A stretch of 64,000 nt of DNA from Polyangiaceae bacterium (GTDB lineage Bacteria; Myxococcota_A; Polyangia; Polyangiales; Polyangiaceae). Positions within the stretch are counted from its first letter, which is position 1, and every line of letters starts with the position of its first letter. Made by a program: the position numbers and the translations under genes. Of the stretch, positions 25,838 through 35,107 are shown one piece after another. The stretch is from the NCBI GenBank assembly GCA_019637295.1, contig JAHBVX010000001.1, positions 595,501 to 659,500 of the forward strand, given 5' to 3'. The notes below the pieces were generated by a model, which saw nothing but the letters and a program-made list of their open reading frames with translations, searched no databases and had not been told where the DNA came from.

Positions 25838-27462
25838 TTCTTTCCCTTGCTCTTCTTGCGGGCGGCGCGCTCGCGCTGGCGCTGTTGCTTCTTGGCGTTC
25901 TTTTCGGCGCGGCTGAGCTGGCGCATCTTGGGGGCCTCGGGCGCGGCGCCGGGCATGCCCATGCCGGGAAAACCCATGCCCGGCATGCCCATACCGGGGA
26001 ACCCCATGCCGGGCATACCCATTCCCGGCATGCCCGGAAAGCCGCCGGGCATGCCCGGGAGCTGGCCGCTCTTCATGGCCTTCTTCATGTTGCGCGCTTG
26101 GGCTAGCCCCTTGAGCCCGGGGATCTTGCCGAGCAGCCCGAGGTCGCCGCCCATGCCGCCCATCATCTGCTTCATGAACAGGAACTTCTGCACCAGCTCC
26201 TGCACCCCGACCTCCGGCTGACCGGAGCCCTTGGCGATGCGCTTGACGCGGCCCGGCTCGCGGATGAGCGCGTGGGGGTCTTGGCGTTCGGAGCGGGTCA
26301 TGGACTGGATCATCGCCTCGATGCGGACCAGCTCCTTGTCGTCCAAGTTCACGCCGGCCGGCAGCATCCCGCCCATGCCCGGGATCTTGTCGACCAGGTC
26401 CTTGAGCGACCCCATCTGCTGGATCATGCGGACCTGATTGAGGAAGTCGTCGAGCGTGAACTGCCCGCTCATCATGCGCAGGGCGTCTTCTTCCGCCTTC
26501 TTGGTGTCGACGACCTCCTGGAAGTCCTGCATCAGGCCGACGACGTCGCCCATGCCCAGCACCCGGCTGGCCATGCCCTCCGCGCGGAAGATGTCGAGCT
26601 TGTCGATGGTCTCGCCCAGGCCCACGAACGCGATGGGGGCACCGGTGACCTCGCGCACGGAGAGCGCCGCGCCGCCGCGAGCGTCGCCGTCGAGCTTGGT
26701 GAGCACCACGCCGGTGATGCCCAGGCGCTCGTTGAAGCTCTTGGCGGTCTGCACCGCGTCCTGGCCGATCATCGCGTCGACGACCAGGTAGATGTTCTCC
26801 GGCTCGACGCGGGTCTTGATCTCGGACAGCTCTTGCATGAGCTGCTCGTCGATCGCGAGACGACCCGCGGTGTCGTACACGATCACGTCGCGGCCGAGCT
26901 TCTTGGCCTCGGCCTCCGCGGCCGCGCAGATGTCGACCGGCGACGCTCCCGCGATGTTGAAGACCGGCACGCCGATCTGCTCGCCCAGGATCTTCAGCTG
27001 CTCGACGGCGGCGGGCCGCTGCATGTCCGCGGCCACGAGCATCGGCTTCTTGCCCTGCTTCTCGAGCAAGCGAGCCAGCTTGGCCGAGGTGGTGGTCTTG
27101 CCCGAGCCCTGTAGGCCCACCATCATGATGCCCGTGGCCCCGCGGTCCGCGAAGGTGAGCGGCTCGGTGTCCGCGTGCATCATCGCGACAAGCTCGTCGT
27201 GACAGATCTTCACGAACTGATCGGCGGCGGTGACCTTCATGGTCTCGCCGGCCTGCTTGACGCGCACCTGGACCGTCTGACCGAGCGCCTTCTCCTCGAC
27301 CTTGGCCAGGAAGCGCTTGACGACCCCGAGCTCCACGTCCGCTTCGAGCAGACTGAGGCGGACCTCCCGCAGCGCGGGCTTGATGTTGTTCTCGTTCAGC
27401 TCGGTCAGCCCCGCGAGGCGATTCTGAGCTTCCCGAAACCCTTTGGTGAGTGCGTCGAACAC
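25834..27462 (-). CDS. ffh: Ffh, signal recognition particle GTPase
   Basis: A 542-residue protein that binds 4.5S RNA and signal peptides at the ribosome and delivers them to FtsY. The N domain begins MFDALTKGF; the G domain has GLQGSGKTTT (~116), DTAGR (~200) and TKLDGDARGG; the M domain (~300-440) holds the Met-rich signal-peptide groove. It is longer than E. coli Ffh (453) because of a C-terminal tail: Gly-Met-Pro repeats (GMPGMGFPGMG) then a Lys/Arg-rich end. It is co-transcribed with the two lipoprotein genes downstream. Confidence 0.95.
   Translation of the reverse strand: MFDALTKGFREAQNRLAGLTELNENNIKPALREVRLSLLEADVELGVVKRFLAKVEEKALGQTVQVRVKQAGETMKVTAADQFVKICHDELVAMMHADTEPLTFADRGATGIMMVGLQGSGKTTTSAKLARLLEKQGKKPMLVAADMQRPAAVEQLKILGEQIGVPVFNIAGASPVDICAAAEAEAKKLGRDVIVYDTAGRLAIDEQLMQELSEIKTRVEPENIYLVVDAMIGQDAVQTAKSFNERLGITGVVLTKLDGDARGGAALSVREVTGAPIAFVGLGETIDKLDIFRAEGMASRVLGMGDVVGLMQDFQEVVDTKKAEEDALRMMSGQFTLDDFLNQVRMIQQMGSLKDLVDKIPGMGGMLPAGVNLDDKELVRIEAMIQSMTRSERQDPHALIREPGRVKRIAKGSGQPEVGVQELVQKFLFMKQMMGGMGGDLGLLGKIPGLKGLAQARNMKKAMKSGQLPGMPGGFPGMPGMGMPGMGFPGMGMPGMGFPGMGMPGAAPEAPKMRQLSRAEKNAKKQQRQRERAARKKSKGKK
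25951..26060 (-). repeat. GMPGMGFPGMG coding repeat in ffh tail
   Basis: Imperfect ~15-nt units around ATGCCCGGCATG encode alternating Gly-Met-Pro and Gly-Phe-Pro steps at the end of the Ffh M domain. Many units are themselves palindromic (GCATGC, CCGGG). They are coding and could vary in number by slippage. Confidence 0.6.
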
Positions 27463-27478
27463 GGCGAGGGGGCAGGTC

Positions 27479-27619
27479 TTACCACAGATCGTCCGGGAAA
27501 ACAGGGCGTTGGACCCCCGCTTCCGGCGCCGAAAAGGCGCCGGAGCCTCGGTCTCCCGGCGGCAGGGCCATGATCAGGAGGAGGGTCGCGGCCAGGGACG
27601 CAGCGCCGGCAATCACCAT
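27479..27619 (-). CDS. possible 46-residue single-helix membrane peptide upstream of ffh
   Basis: A short open frame between an ATG at 27619 and TAA at 27479. Residues ~2-20 form a clean hydrophobic helix (AGAASLAATLLLIMALPPG), then an acidic/Pro tail ending PDDLW. It lies on the same strand as ffh, ending 17 nt before the ffh start. TAA is otherwise rare here. No strong ribosome site is visible (GGCGAG at moderate distance), so it may be spurious. The remaining non-coding bases from 27620 to 27851 show nothing else I can support. Confidence 0.35.
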   Translation of the reverse strand: MVIAGAASLAATLLLIMALPPGDRGSGAFSAPEAGVQRPVFPDDLW

Positions 27620-27851
27620 AGCCGCGACTCGCCCGAAGGTGAGCGGCTGAAGCCCTCGCGCAGTGCATGAGCGACGCGAAGGTCCACGCCTCCGCTCGCT
27701 GGGAGTTGGGCACGGCTTCAGTGGTCGAGCTCACCTTGGCTCTACGACGCTACGGGACACGCCCAGCCGAAAGCGAAGCCGGACACCTTGACCGACGCGC
27801 TGTCGTGACTGATTGCGCGGCCCAGGTCCCCGTGGTTCCTTCGCGCCTCCA

Positions 27852-29702
27852 GTGACGCAGGAAGCGCTCATCGTCTTCGTGACGCTCGGACTGACCATCG
27901 CGTTGTTCGTGAGCGACAAGCTGCGGCTCGACGTGGTCGCGCTCCTGAGCCTGCTCGTGTTGCTCTTGACCCGAGTGATCACGCCGGAGGAAGGGCTCGC
28001 CGGCTTCTCGAACCCGATCGTGATCATGATCGCGGCGCTGTTCGTGATCGGCGGTGGTCTGACGCAAACGGGCGTCGCCGAGTGGCTGGGCAATCGGCTC
28101 GGCGCGCTGGCGGGCTCCCACGAGGCGCGGGTCATCGTGGTGATCATGGTCGCGACCGCGCTGCTCAGCGCCTTCATGAGCTCCACCGGCACCGTGGCGG
28201 TGTTGCTCCCGGTGGTCGTCACCATGGGCAAGCGCGCGGGCATCGCGCCGTCGCGGCTCCTGATGCCGCTGGCCTTCGCGTCGCTCCTCGGGGGGATGCT
28301 CACGCTCATCGGCACGCCGCCGAACATCGTCGTGTCGGATCAGCTGCGGCAGGCCGGGCTCGAGGGCTTTGGCTTCTTTAGCTTCACGCCCCCGGGGTTG
28401 CTCCTGCTCGTCGTGGGCGTCGCGTTCATGGCGCTCGTCGGGCGGCACCTGCTACCTGGGGCTGCCGCGCCGGCGGCGAGCAGTGAAGCGCCGCGACCCA
28501 GCCTGGTCATCCGCGACATCGCCCGCGACTACGATCTGCCCGCGCACGTCCACTGGCTGCGGGTGAGTGAGGGCTCGGCCCTCGCGGGGCAGACTCTGGC
28601 CGACGCAAACCTGCGGGCGCGCTACGCGCTGACGGTGGTGGGCATCCGGCGTGAGCTGGCCATGCCGGGTGAAGAAGTGAGTCCGCCCATGTTGCCCACG
28701 GTGGTGTTCCGCGAAGGGGACGTGGTGATGGTGCAGGGCGCGGACGATGCGTTGGCCGCTCTGTGTCGAGATCACGGCGTCGAGCAGCGCCCGGACGCGG
28801 CGGAGTTTGCGCTCGCCGAGGACGAGTCCTTGGCGGAGGTCGTCATCCCGCGACGCTCCCGGCTGGTGGGCAAGAGCCTGCGCGAGACTCGCTTTCGGGA
28901 TCGCTATCGCGCCACGATCCTCGCCGTCCGCCGCGCCGGACAGACAACCAGCGAGTCTGGCGACCTGCCCGCCACTCGGGATCTGCCCCTCGAGCACGGC
29001 GACACGCTCTTGCTCAAGGGACGCACTCGCTATCTCCGTCTGCTACGCGACGAGCGGCGCGACTTCGTGATGGTCACCGACCCGGGCTCCGACGTCGCGG
29101 TGAAGCTCGGCGAGCCGAAGCCCCTGCTGGCGCTCGTCATCACGTTGAGCATGCTGGTGCTGATGGCGTTCGGCATCGTGCCCAACGTCGTCGCTGTCTT
29201 GCTCGCCGCGGTCGCGATGGTGGTCGTCCGCTGCCTGAGCGCGACGGACGCCTACCGCGGCGTCAACTGGGAGAGCGTCGTCTTGATCGCGGCCATCCTG
29301 CCGATGGCGACGGCGCTGGAGAAGACCGGCGGCATGCGTCTGGCCGTCGACGCGCTGGTGGGCAGCCTGGGCGGTCACGGCCCCTACGTCATGCTCGCGG
29401 CCCTGTTCGTGCTCACCTCGCTGTTCAGCCAGGTGATCTCCAACACCGCCACGACCGTGCTGGTGGCGCCCGTGGCGTATACGGTCGCCGTCGATCTCGG
29501 CCTCTCGCCCCACGCCTTCTTGATGACGGTCGCCATCGCTGCCTCGACGGCCTTCGCGACGCCCATCGCGTCGCCGGTGAACACGCTCGTGCTCAACCCG
29601 GGTGGCTATCGGTTCGCGGACTTCTTCAAGGTCGGCGTGGCGCTGCAGCTCGTGTTGCTGGTGGTGACGCTGCTGGCGGTTCCGGTGTTGTTCCCGATGT
29701 GA
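27852..29702 (+). CDS. SLC13-family permease with two RCK_C (TrkA-C) domains
   Basis: A 616-residue membrane protein; I take the GTG at 27852 (VTQEALIVFVTLG) as the start because the frame upstream is not membrane-like. The DASS/SLC13 transporter core is split into two halves (TMs ~1-195 and ~415-615) by two cytoplasmic TrkA-C/RCK_C domains (~215-300 and ~305-390). SLC13 motifs include MSSTGTVAVLLPVV and LIGTPPNIVVSDQLR in the first half and SNTATTVLVAPVAY in the second. Members import anions such as sulfate or dicarboxylates; the RCK_C domains probably regulate. Substrate not determined. Confidence 0.85.
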   Translation: MTQEALIVFVTLGLTIALFVSDKLRLDVVALLSLLVLLLTRVITPEEGLAGFSNPIVIMIAALFVIGGGLTQTGVAEWLGNRLGALAGSHEARVIVVIMVATALLSAFMSSTGTVAVLLPVVVTMGKRAGIAPSRLLMPLAFASLLGGMLTLIGTPPNIVVSDQLRQAGLEGFGFFSFTPPGLLLLVVGVAFMALVGRHLLPGAAAPAASSEAPRPSLVIRDIARDYDLPAHVHWLRVSEGSALAGQTLADANLRARYALTVVGIRRELAMPGEEVSPPMLPTVVFREGDVVMVQGADDALAALCRDHGVEQRPDAAEFALAEDESLAEVVIPRRSRLVGKSLRETRFRDRYRATILAVRRAGQTTSESGDLPATRDLPLEHGDTLLLKGRTRYLRLLRDERRDFVMVTDPGSDVAVKLGEPKPLLALVITLSMLVLMAFGIVPNVVAVLLAAVAMVVVRCLSATDAYRGVNWESVVLIAAILPMATALEKTGGMRLAVDALVGSLGGHGPYVMLAALFVLTSLFSQVISNTATTVLVAPVAYTVAVDLGLSPHAFLMTVAIAASTAFATPIASPVNTLVLNPGGYRFADFFKVGVALQLVLLVVTLLAVPVLFPM

Positions 29703-29784
29703 GCGATCGTGGCGCGGTGGCGCCTGTCGTTTCGTCAGCCGGCAGAGCCTCCCGCGCCAGGTGGCGCTGTGGCAAGATCGGGGG

Positions 29785-32277
29785 ATGCGCCGCTGGCTGG
29801 TCGGGTTGGGCTCACTCTGGCTTCTGGCCTGTGGCGGTGACGACGCGACAGAAGCCAAGCGTCTACCCAAGTCCGCCATCGAGGTGCGCATCGACGAGCG
29901 CGGCGTGCCCCACGTGTACGCGGAGGACGACACCGACCTGTTCTTTGGCGCGGGCTACCAGATGGCGTCGGACAGGCTGTACCAAATGGAGATGCTGCGC
30001 CGCTTCGCGCTCGGGCGACTGTCGGAGGTGCTGGGGGACGAGGGCCTCGAGCGCGACCAACTGGCCCGCGCGTTCCACTTCGCGCGCTGGGGATTGGCCG
30101 ACCGGGAAGCAACACGCAAGGCGGATCCGGAGCGCGCGCGGTTGATCGATGCCTGGGTGCAAGGCATCAACCGGCGGGTCGACGAAGTACGCGCCGGATC
30201 GCAGCCGCTCCCGTTCGGCTTCGGCCCGAGCGAACGCGACTTCTTGCCCGAGCGCTGGCGCCCAGAAGATCCCTACGTCGTGCTGAAGGGAGCGGGCTTC
30301 GCCCTCGATCGCACGATCGAGTTCGAGATCGCGCTCACGGTGGTGACCAACCTGTATGGTGCCGCCATGGACGCGGTGCAGCCGCTCCGCCCCGCCAAAG
30401 ACGTGTTCGCGGTGCCAGCGGAGGATCGGCCCAGCGCCCAGGCGAGCTGGCTCGAGCCCGACGTCCAGCCCAGGAGCGGCGACGAGTTGCCCAGCGCGCG
30501 GGCCTCGCTTGGGGCGCTCGCGCGCTTCGCGCGAGCGCTGCCGCGCGCGTCCGGCAGCAACAACTGGGCGATCGACGGCCGCTTCACCGACACTGGACGA
30601 CCGCTGATCGCCGGCGATCCGCACCTGGGGTTCGACTTCTTCGGCGCGCCGTATCCGCTGCACTTGTCGAGCGCCCACGCCCGCGGCAGCTATGACGTGG
30701 CGGGCTTCGCCTACCCAGGGACGCCGGGGATAGCGCTCGGACACAACCGCCGAGTACTGTGGACGGCCACCAGCGCCTTTGGCGACGTCACGGACGTGTG
30801 GAGGGTCGAGCGCGACGGACTCGACGTCGTGGTCGGGGCCCAGCGCGTCGCGATCGCCGAGCGCGAAGAGTCCGTGACCGTGCGGGACGGCGGCGGGCCG
30901 GCTGGGCAGGGGCGCAGCGAGACCTTCTACTACGAGGACGTACCCGGCTACGGCGTCTTGCTGCCGAGCGAGCTGCTGCCGCTGCCTGGGCTCGGCCCGC
31001 TGCTGGTGAGTTGGCCAGGATTCGCCGGCCGACCGGCGCGCTGGTTCCTGGAGCTCAACCGCGCGGAGGACCTCGACGACGTCGAGGCGGCGGTCGACCG
31101 CATGCGCGAGATGAACTACTCGTTCGTGGCCGCGGATGCCTCGGGAATCACCTATCGCGTCGGCGTGGACGTGCCGAGTCGACCCGGCGTGGCGTCCGGT
31201 CAGAAGCCGTGGATGATTTTGGATGGTAGCGACGCGAGCACGTTGTGGAGCGGCGACATGCTCGCTCGCTCCGAGCTCCCGCGGAGTCGGGCGCCGGTCG
31301 CGGGCTACGTGGTGACGGCCAACAACGACCCGTTCGGCTTCACGCAGAACGGTCGGATGGACGACGACCCCTGGTACTACGGCGCGCTCTTCGCGCCGGG
31401 CTATCGCGCGGCCCGCATCGAGAGCCGCGTCGTCGAGCTCACCGGCGCCGGCAACGTTGCTCGGGCTGCGATGGAGGCGCTTCAGCGCGACGTGCACAGC
31501 ACCCTCGCGGACGACCTGCTGCCGCTGCTCGCCGCGGCTCACCAGGCTATCGCCACGGACGCGGCCCTGGCGGAGTTTCAGGATCTCCCCGACCTCGACG
31601 CGGTCGTGACGCTGCTGGCACAAGACTGGGATCGCGCCATGAGTCGGCCCTCGCCGGGCGCGCTGGCGTTCCTCGTGTTCCAGCGGTTTCTCACGGAGGA
31701 GGTCCTGAAGGACGACATCCCCCTGGCGTACGAGCTCGCGATCGACCTGCAGGCGGTGTTCGTGATCAAGATAGCGGCCATGGCCGTACGCGGCCAGTAT
31801 CCGAACGGTGACGTGGTCGTGCAAGGCGGTCCCCACGTCGTGGCGTTGACCGCCGCGAAGCGCACCGCCGAGTGGCTCGTGGCTCGCTTCGGGTCGACCG
31901 ATCCCTCCGGCTACTCTTACCAGGACCTGAAGGTGACGGACTTCGATCACGCGCTGGGCTTTGGAGTGCCGCTCTTCTCACGCGCGACGGACGGAGGCGA
32001 GGACACGGTGAACGTGTCGCAGAACATCTCGTTCTCGCCGGAGGCCTCTCGGTTCGCGAGCAGCTACGTGTCGGTAGAGCGCACTGTGGGTAGCTTCGAC
32101 GCGAGCGGTACGCCCGAGGCCTGGGTCAACTTTCCGCTGGGCCCGGGCGCCGACCCTGCGGGGCCCGACACGACGACGGCGCTCGAGGAGTACGTCGACG
32201 TGACGTACTGGAAGCTCCCGTTCGAGCGCGCCGACGTCGAAGCGCGCACGCGAGAGGTGCGGACGCTGGGGCCGTGA
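29785..32277 (+). CDS. penicillin acylase family lipoprotein (Ntn hydrolase)
   Basis: An 830-residue Ntn-hydrolase precursor of normal length for the family (alpha-spacer-beta). The start is the ATG at 29785 after GGGG. Signal WLLAC (Cys16) makes it a lipoprotein, unusual for a family that is often soluble and periplasmic. The alpha part has GVPHVYAEDDTDLFFGAGY. Self-cleavage should occur before Ser258 in SGSNNW, which becomes the beta-chain nucleophile. Related enzymes cleave acyl-homoserine lactones, cyclic lipopeptides or beta-lactams; the substrate cannot be told. Confidence 0.85.
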   Translation: MRRWLVGLGSLWLLACGGDDATEAKRLPKSAIEVRIDERGVPHVYAEDDTDLFFGAGYQMASDRLYQMEMLRRFALGRLSEVLGDEGLERDQLARAFHFARWGLADREATRKADPERARLIDAWVQGINRRVDEVRAGSQPLPFGFGPSERDFLPERWRPEDPYVVLKGAGFALDRTIEFEIALTVVTNLYGAAMDAVQPLRPAKDVFAVPAEDRPSAQASWLEPDVQPRSGDELPSARASLGALARFARALPRASGSNNWAIDGRFTDTGRPLIAGDPHLGFDFFGAPYPLHLSSAHARGSYDVAGFAYPGTPGIALGHNRRVLWTATSAFGDVTDVWRVERDGLDVVVGAQRVAIAEREESVTVRDGGGPAGQGRSETFYYEDVPGYGVLLPSELLPLPGLGPLLVSWPGFAGRPARWFLELNRAEDLDDVEAAVDRMREMNYSFVAADASGITYRVGVDVPSRPGVASGQKPWMILDGSDASTLWSGDMLARSELPRSRAPVAGYVVTANNDPFGFTQNGRMDDDPWYYGALFAPGYRAARIESRVVELTGAGNVARAAMEALQRDVHSTLADDLLPLLAAAHQAIATDAALAEFQDLPDLDAVVTLLAQDWDRAMSRPSPGALAFLVFQRFLTEEVLKDDIPLAYELAIDLQAVFVIKIAAMAVRGQYPNGDVVVQGGPHVVALTAAKRTAEWLVARFGSTDPSGYSYQDLKVTDFDHALGFGVPLFSRATDGGEDTVNVSQNISFSPEASRFASSYVSVERTVGSFDASGTPEAWVNFPLGPGADPAGPDTTTALEEYVDVTYWKLPFERADVEARTREVRTLGP

Positions 32278-32321
32278 CGCGGGCCTCGGAGCCCTCCGCG
32301 GGCGACGCCTGGCCTCAGCCC

Positions 32322-32987
32322 TCAGCGGCACACGGGTTCGGGACGCTCCGGCAGGATCGAGCGCTGCGCGAGCTCGTCGCCGATGCGCTGCAGGGTCCGG
32401 CAGGCCTCGGCGTTGGCCGGAGAGTGGGCACACAGCGTGCACCGCATCGGCGGCAGGTCGTCCGCAATCGCTTGCAGGCATGCTTCCCGAGGCGGCCGCG
32501 CATGCGTCGCGATCACGTTCAGACTCTCGAGGTACAGCTGAGCCGCGAACACGGCGCTCTCGTCCGTAGCGTGCTCGACCCACGCTCGACGGAACCAGTG
32601 CGCAGCTTGTGACCAGCGCATCGCCTCGAAGTACGTCCGGCCGACGGTGAACTTGCACTCGAACGCCGGCGCGTGGAGGCGCTGGCCCTGCCTGGGCGAC
32701 CCCGCAACCACCGGCAAGAGACACCCCTGGTCGTCGACCGCGCTCGCGAGCTCGACCCGCACTCGTGCTTCGGCGTCGAGCTCACGCGGCGAGAGCTTCG
32801 GCTCGAGCGCGAGCGGCTCGGCCAGGCAACGGTCCCGACTCGCAGGCTCGGGCTGGCGCTCGGGCGGTGGTCCGATGGGGCCGGCGCCGCGTTCGGGCGG
32901 CGATGCCGTGGCCGTAGTGGGTGCGGCCACCGCTGCAGGCCCGCAGCCGAGGCTCAGCAACGACAGCCAGACCGGGCCCGCTCGCAT
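32322..32987 (-). CDS. cysteine-containing lipoprotein, unknown function
   Basis: A 221-residue protein with signal ending LSLGC (Cys15) and a Pro/Ala-rich linker to ~50. The rest is mostly helical with about eight Cys, including CTLC near residue 183, and could contain TPR-like helices (ARWSQAAHWFRRA-type segment near 130). No family recognised. It converges with the acylase gene, 44 nt between stops. Confidence 0.55.
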   Translation of the reverse strand: MRAGPVWLSLLSLGCGPAAVAAPTTATASPPERGAGPIGPPPERQPEPASRDRCLAEPLALEPKLSPRELDAEARVRVELASAVDDQGCLLPVVAGSPRQGQRLHAPAFECKFTVGRTYFEAMRWSQAAHWFRRAWVEHATDESAVFAAQLYLESLNVIATHARPPREACLQAIADDLPPMRCTLCAHSPANAEACRTLQRIGDELAQRSILPERPEPVCR

Positions 32988-33090
32988 ACCCAGCAGGCTA
33001 CCGCATCACGACCGACTCTGTCGCGACGTGCGCCGGGTCTCATGGGCGTGGGCGATTGTTGCGTCGAACCACCCGATCTACGCTGCCGCG

Positions 33091-34308
33091 ATGAAGGCGC
33101 GCTCGGTCCTACCCACCCTCGCTTCGATCCTTGCGCTCGTCGCGTGCAACGAGAAGAAGGCGCAACCCGAGACCCCCGCGCCCGAGCCCACGAGCAGAGC
33201 CGAGGCCTCGGCCACCCCAGCGAGCGCCGCCGCGCCGAGCGCCGCGGCGCCGAGCGCCGCCGCGCCCTCCGCATCCGCAGAGCCCGCCGCCGCCGCCGGG
33301 CAGCCGGCGAAGGGCCTCCGCGCACCGAACAACGACCCCGAGGTCGTGAAGCAAATCACAGCGGTGCGCGACGGCTGCAAGTGGGGCCGCAACGAGTTCG
33401 TGGACGCGTGCAAGCCCATGCAGGACTGGGTCGAGTGGGCGAGCTTCCCCGGCCGGCAAGACATCCTGTCGACGTTGGTCGCCAGCCTCGAGGACGACAG
33501 CCCCGCGGTGCGCAACATCGCGGCGGTCGGCCTGGAGGTCATCGGTACTCGGCCGCTGTCCGACGCGGCCCTGGCGACCGCGCTCTTCGACGCCCTCGAC
33601 GAGGAGCGCAATCCCAAGAACTGCCGCGGCATCGCGCTGCAGGCAGCGGCGGTCAGGCTAGCGGAGACCGAGCTCGACGAGCGCGCGCTGAAGGTCGCGC
33701 GCACGCATGCCCTCTCTCCATGCCGCGTCACGCTGGTCGGCGCCTTTCTCGCCTACAACCCGCAGCACTACGACTTCACCATCGAGCTCGCCAAGTCGGA
33801 CAAGGACCCCAAGGTCCGCGCCGAGGCCGTGGCGGCCATGCGCGGTGGCGCGCAGAAGGACGCCACCCGCCAGCAGAACAACTGCAAGGTGTGGCGCACG
33901 CTCCTCGACGATGCCGAGCCGGAGGTCGCCGCTCGCGCCATCGAGCTGCTCGGCCGCACCGGCGGCACCGCCTTCGATGCCCCTTGTGTCGACGAGTGGA
34001 ACGACCTGCTGACGCACGTCGAAGCTGCGGCCAGCGCCGGGAAAGCCGAGTCCACCAAGCTGCCCTGGGGCGTGTGCGGGCTGTTCGAGCAGAAGAAGCT
34101 GACCGCCGAGCAGAGGGCCAGAGCGCTCTCGCTGCTGCAGACGCTGGTGGAGACCAGCGCGAACGCAGAAGCCAGCCGCATGTCCGCCCTCGATTGCATT
34201 GGTCGTCACGATCCGGACGCAAAGACCTTCGCGCAGAAGTTCGAGCAAGATGCCGCCGCCAAGGTCGCCAAGGCGGCGAAGGCGATCCTCGCCGCAAAAC
34301 CGCGGTGA
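33091..34308 (+). CDS. HEAT-like repeat lipoprotein
   Basis: A 405-residue lipoprotein starting at the ATG at 33091 (signal LALVAC, Cys19). A low-complexity Ala/Pro/Ser linker (repeated AAPSAAAPSA) runs to about residue 70. From ~85 the protein is a string of helical pairs such as DDSPAVRNIAAVGLEVIG, DPKVRAEAVAAMRGG and EPEVAARAIELLGRTGG, the HEAT/PBS pattern used for protein contacts. A Lys/Ala helix ends the protein. Role unknown, probably an envelope scaffold. Confidence 0.65.
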   Translation: MKARSVLPTLASILALVACNEKKAQPETPAPEPTSRAEASATPASAAAPSAAAPSAAAPSASAEPAAAAGQPAKGLRAPNNDPEVVKQITAVRDGCKWGRNEFVDACKPMQDWVEWASFPGRQDILSTLVASLEDDSPAVRNIAAVGLEVIGTRPLSDAALATALFDALDEERNPKNCRGIALQAAAVRLAETELDERALKVARTHALSPCRVTLVGAFLAYNPQHYDFTIELAKSDKDPKVRAEAVAAMRGGAQKDATRQQNNCKVWRTLLDDAEPEVAARAIELLGRTGGTAFDAPCVDEWNDLLTHVEAAASAGKAESTKLPWGVCGLFEQKKLTAEQRARALSLLQTLVETSANAEASRMSALDCIGRHDPDAKTFAQKFEQDAAAKVAKAAKAILAAKPR

Positions 34309-34354
34309 GGCGCGAGTTCACAGCCGTCGCGTCGTGCTAGCCCGGGCGACTCAC

Positions 34355-34990
34355 TCACCCCACCTTGCGCCACACGGTCGCGAGCCAGGGTTGCTCGTGA
34401 AGCGGTCGCCCCGGCGGTCGATAGTAGTGCTCCAGTTCGTCGTAGCCCGCGGCGCTGAGGTAGGTACGCCAGGCTACGATGTCGTGGTAAGCGCCATAGC
34501 GGTCCCCCTGCCAGCCCTCTTCGCCCTGGCCCCTCGGGTTCGAGGTGAAGAGCACTCCGCGGGGGCGCAGCGCCGCGTGCAGCTGCCCAAGGACGCGCGG
34601 TAGCTCTTGCGTGGGCACGTGGAAGAGGGACGCGTTGGCGAAGATCCCGTGAAAGCGGCCACACGGAAGGCCCAGCGTGAGAAAGTCCTGGTGCAGAACC
34701 TCGCAGCCCGAGGCTGCGCGCGCCATCTCGACGAAGGCAGCGGAGCCTTCGAGCCCCACCGCATCGTGTCCGAGCTCGCTGAACGTGCGCAGATCACGCC
34801 CGGGACCGCACCCGAGATCGAGGAGCGTGAACGGCGCCGGCCCCTCGATGTGCCGCAGCAACGCCGAGACGTTCTGGGACACGTCGTGGTTTCGGGTGCC
34901 CGCCTCGAACGCCGCCGCGTTGTCGTCGTAGTGGCGCAACGTCCCCCGCGAGATCGCTCGCAAGGTGTCGCGGTCGAGCCGTTCTCTCAT
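34355..34990 (-). CDS. class I SAM-dependent methyltransferase
   Basis: A 211-residue cytoplasmic enzyme starting MRERLDR at 34990. The SAM-binding loop LLDLGCGPGRDL and the following acidic residue in VGLEGS are intact; FANASLFHVP and GVLFTSNPRG are typical of the UbiE/Tam-type class. It probably methylates a small molecule; the substrate is unknown. The frame is open far upstream but that part overlaps the next gene on the other strand and is not coherent. It converges with the HEAT-like gene. Confidence 0.8.
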   Translation of the reverse strand: MRERLDRDTLRAISRGTLRHYDDNAAAFEAGTRNHDVSQNVSALLRHIEGPAPFTLLDLGCGPGRDLRTFSELGHDAVGLEGSAAFVEMARAASGCEVLHQDFLTLGLPCGRFHGIFANASLFHVPTQELPRVLGQLHAALRPRGVLFTSNPRGQGEEGWQGDRYGAYHDIVAWRTYLSAAGYDELEHYYRPPGRPLHEQPWLATVWRKVG

Positions 34991-35107
34991 GAGTCCGGTG
35001 AGGGTACGCCGAATCGCCTGCGGTCGAGCCGGGCAGACGCTGCCGCCGGTAGAATCCACCGGCACGCGGGCGGGTAATGACGTACCCTTGGGGCTGGAGG
35101 CTCGAGC

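Noticed and set aside
29863-31950. 695-codon minus-strand frame opposite the penicillin acylase
   Set aside because: Antisense frame with no domain; the plus strand has the full Ntn-hydrolase with signal and nucleophile.
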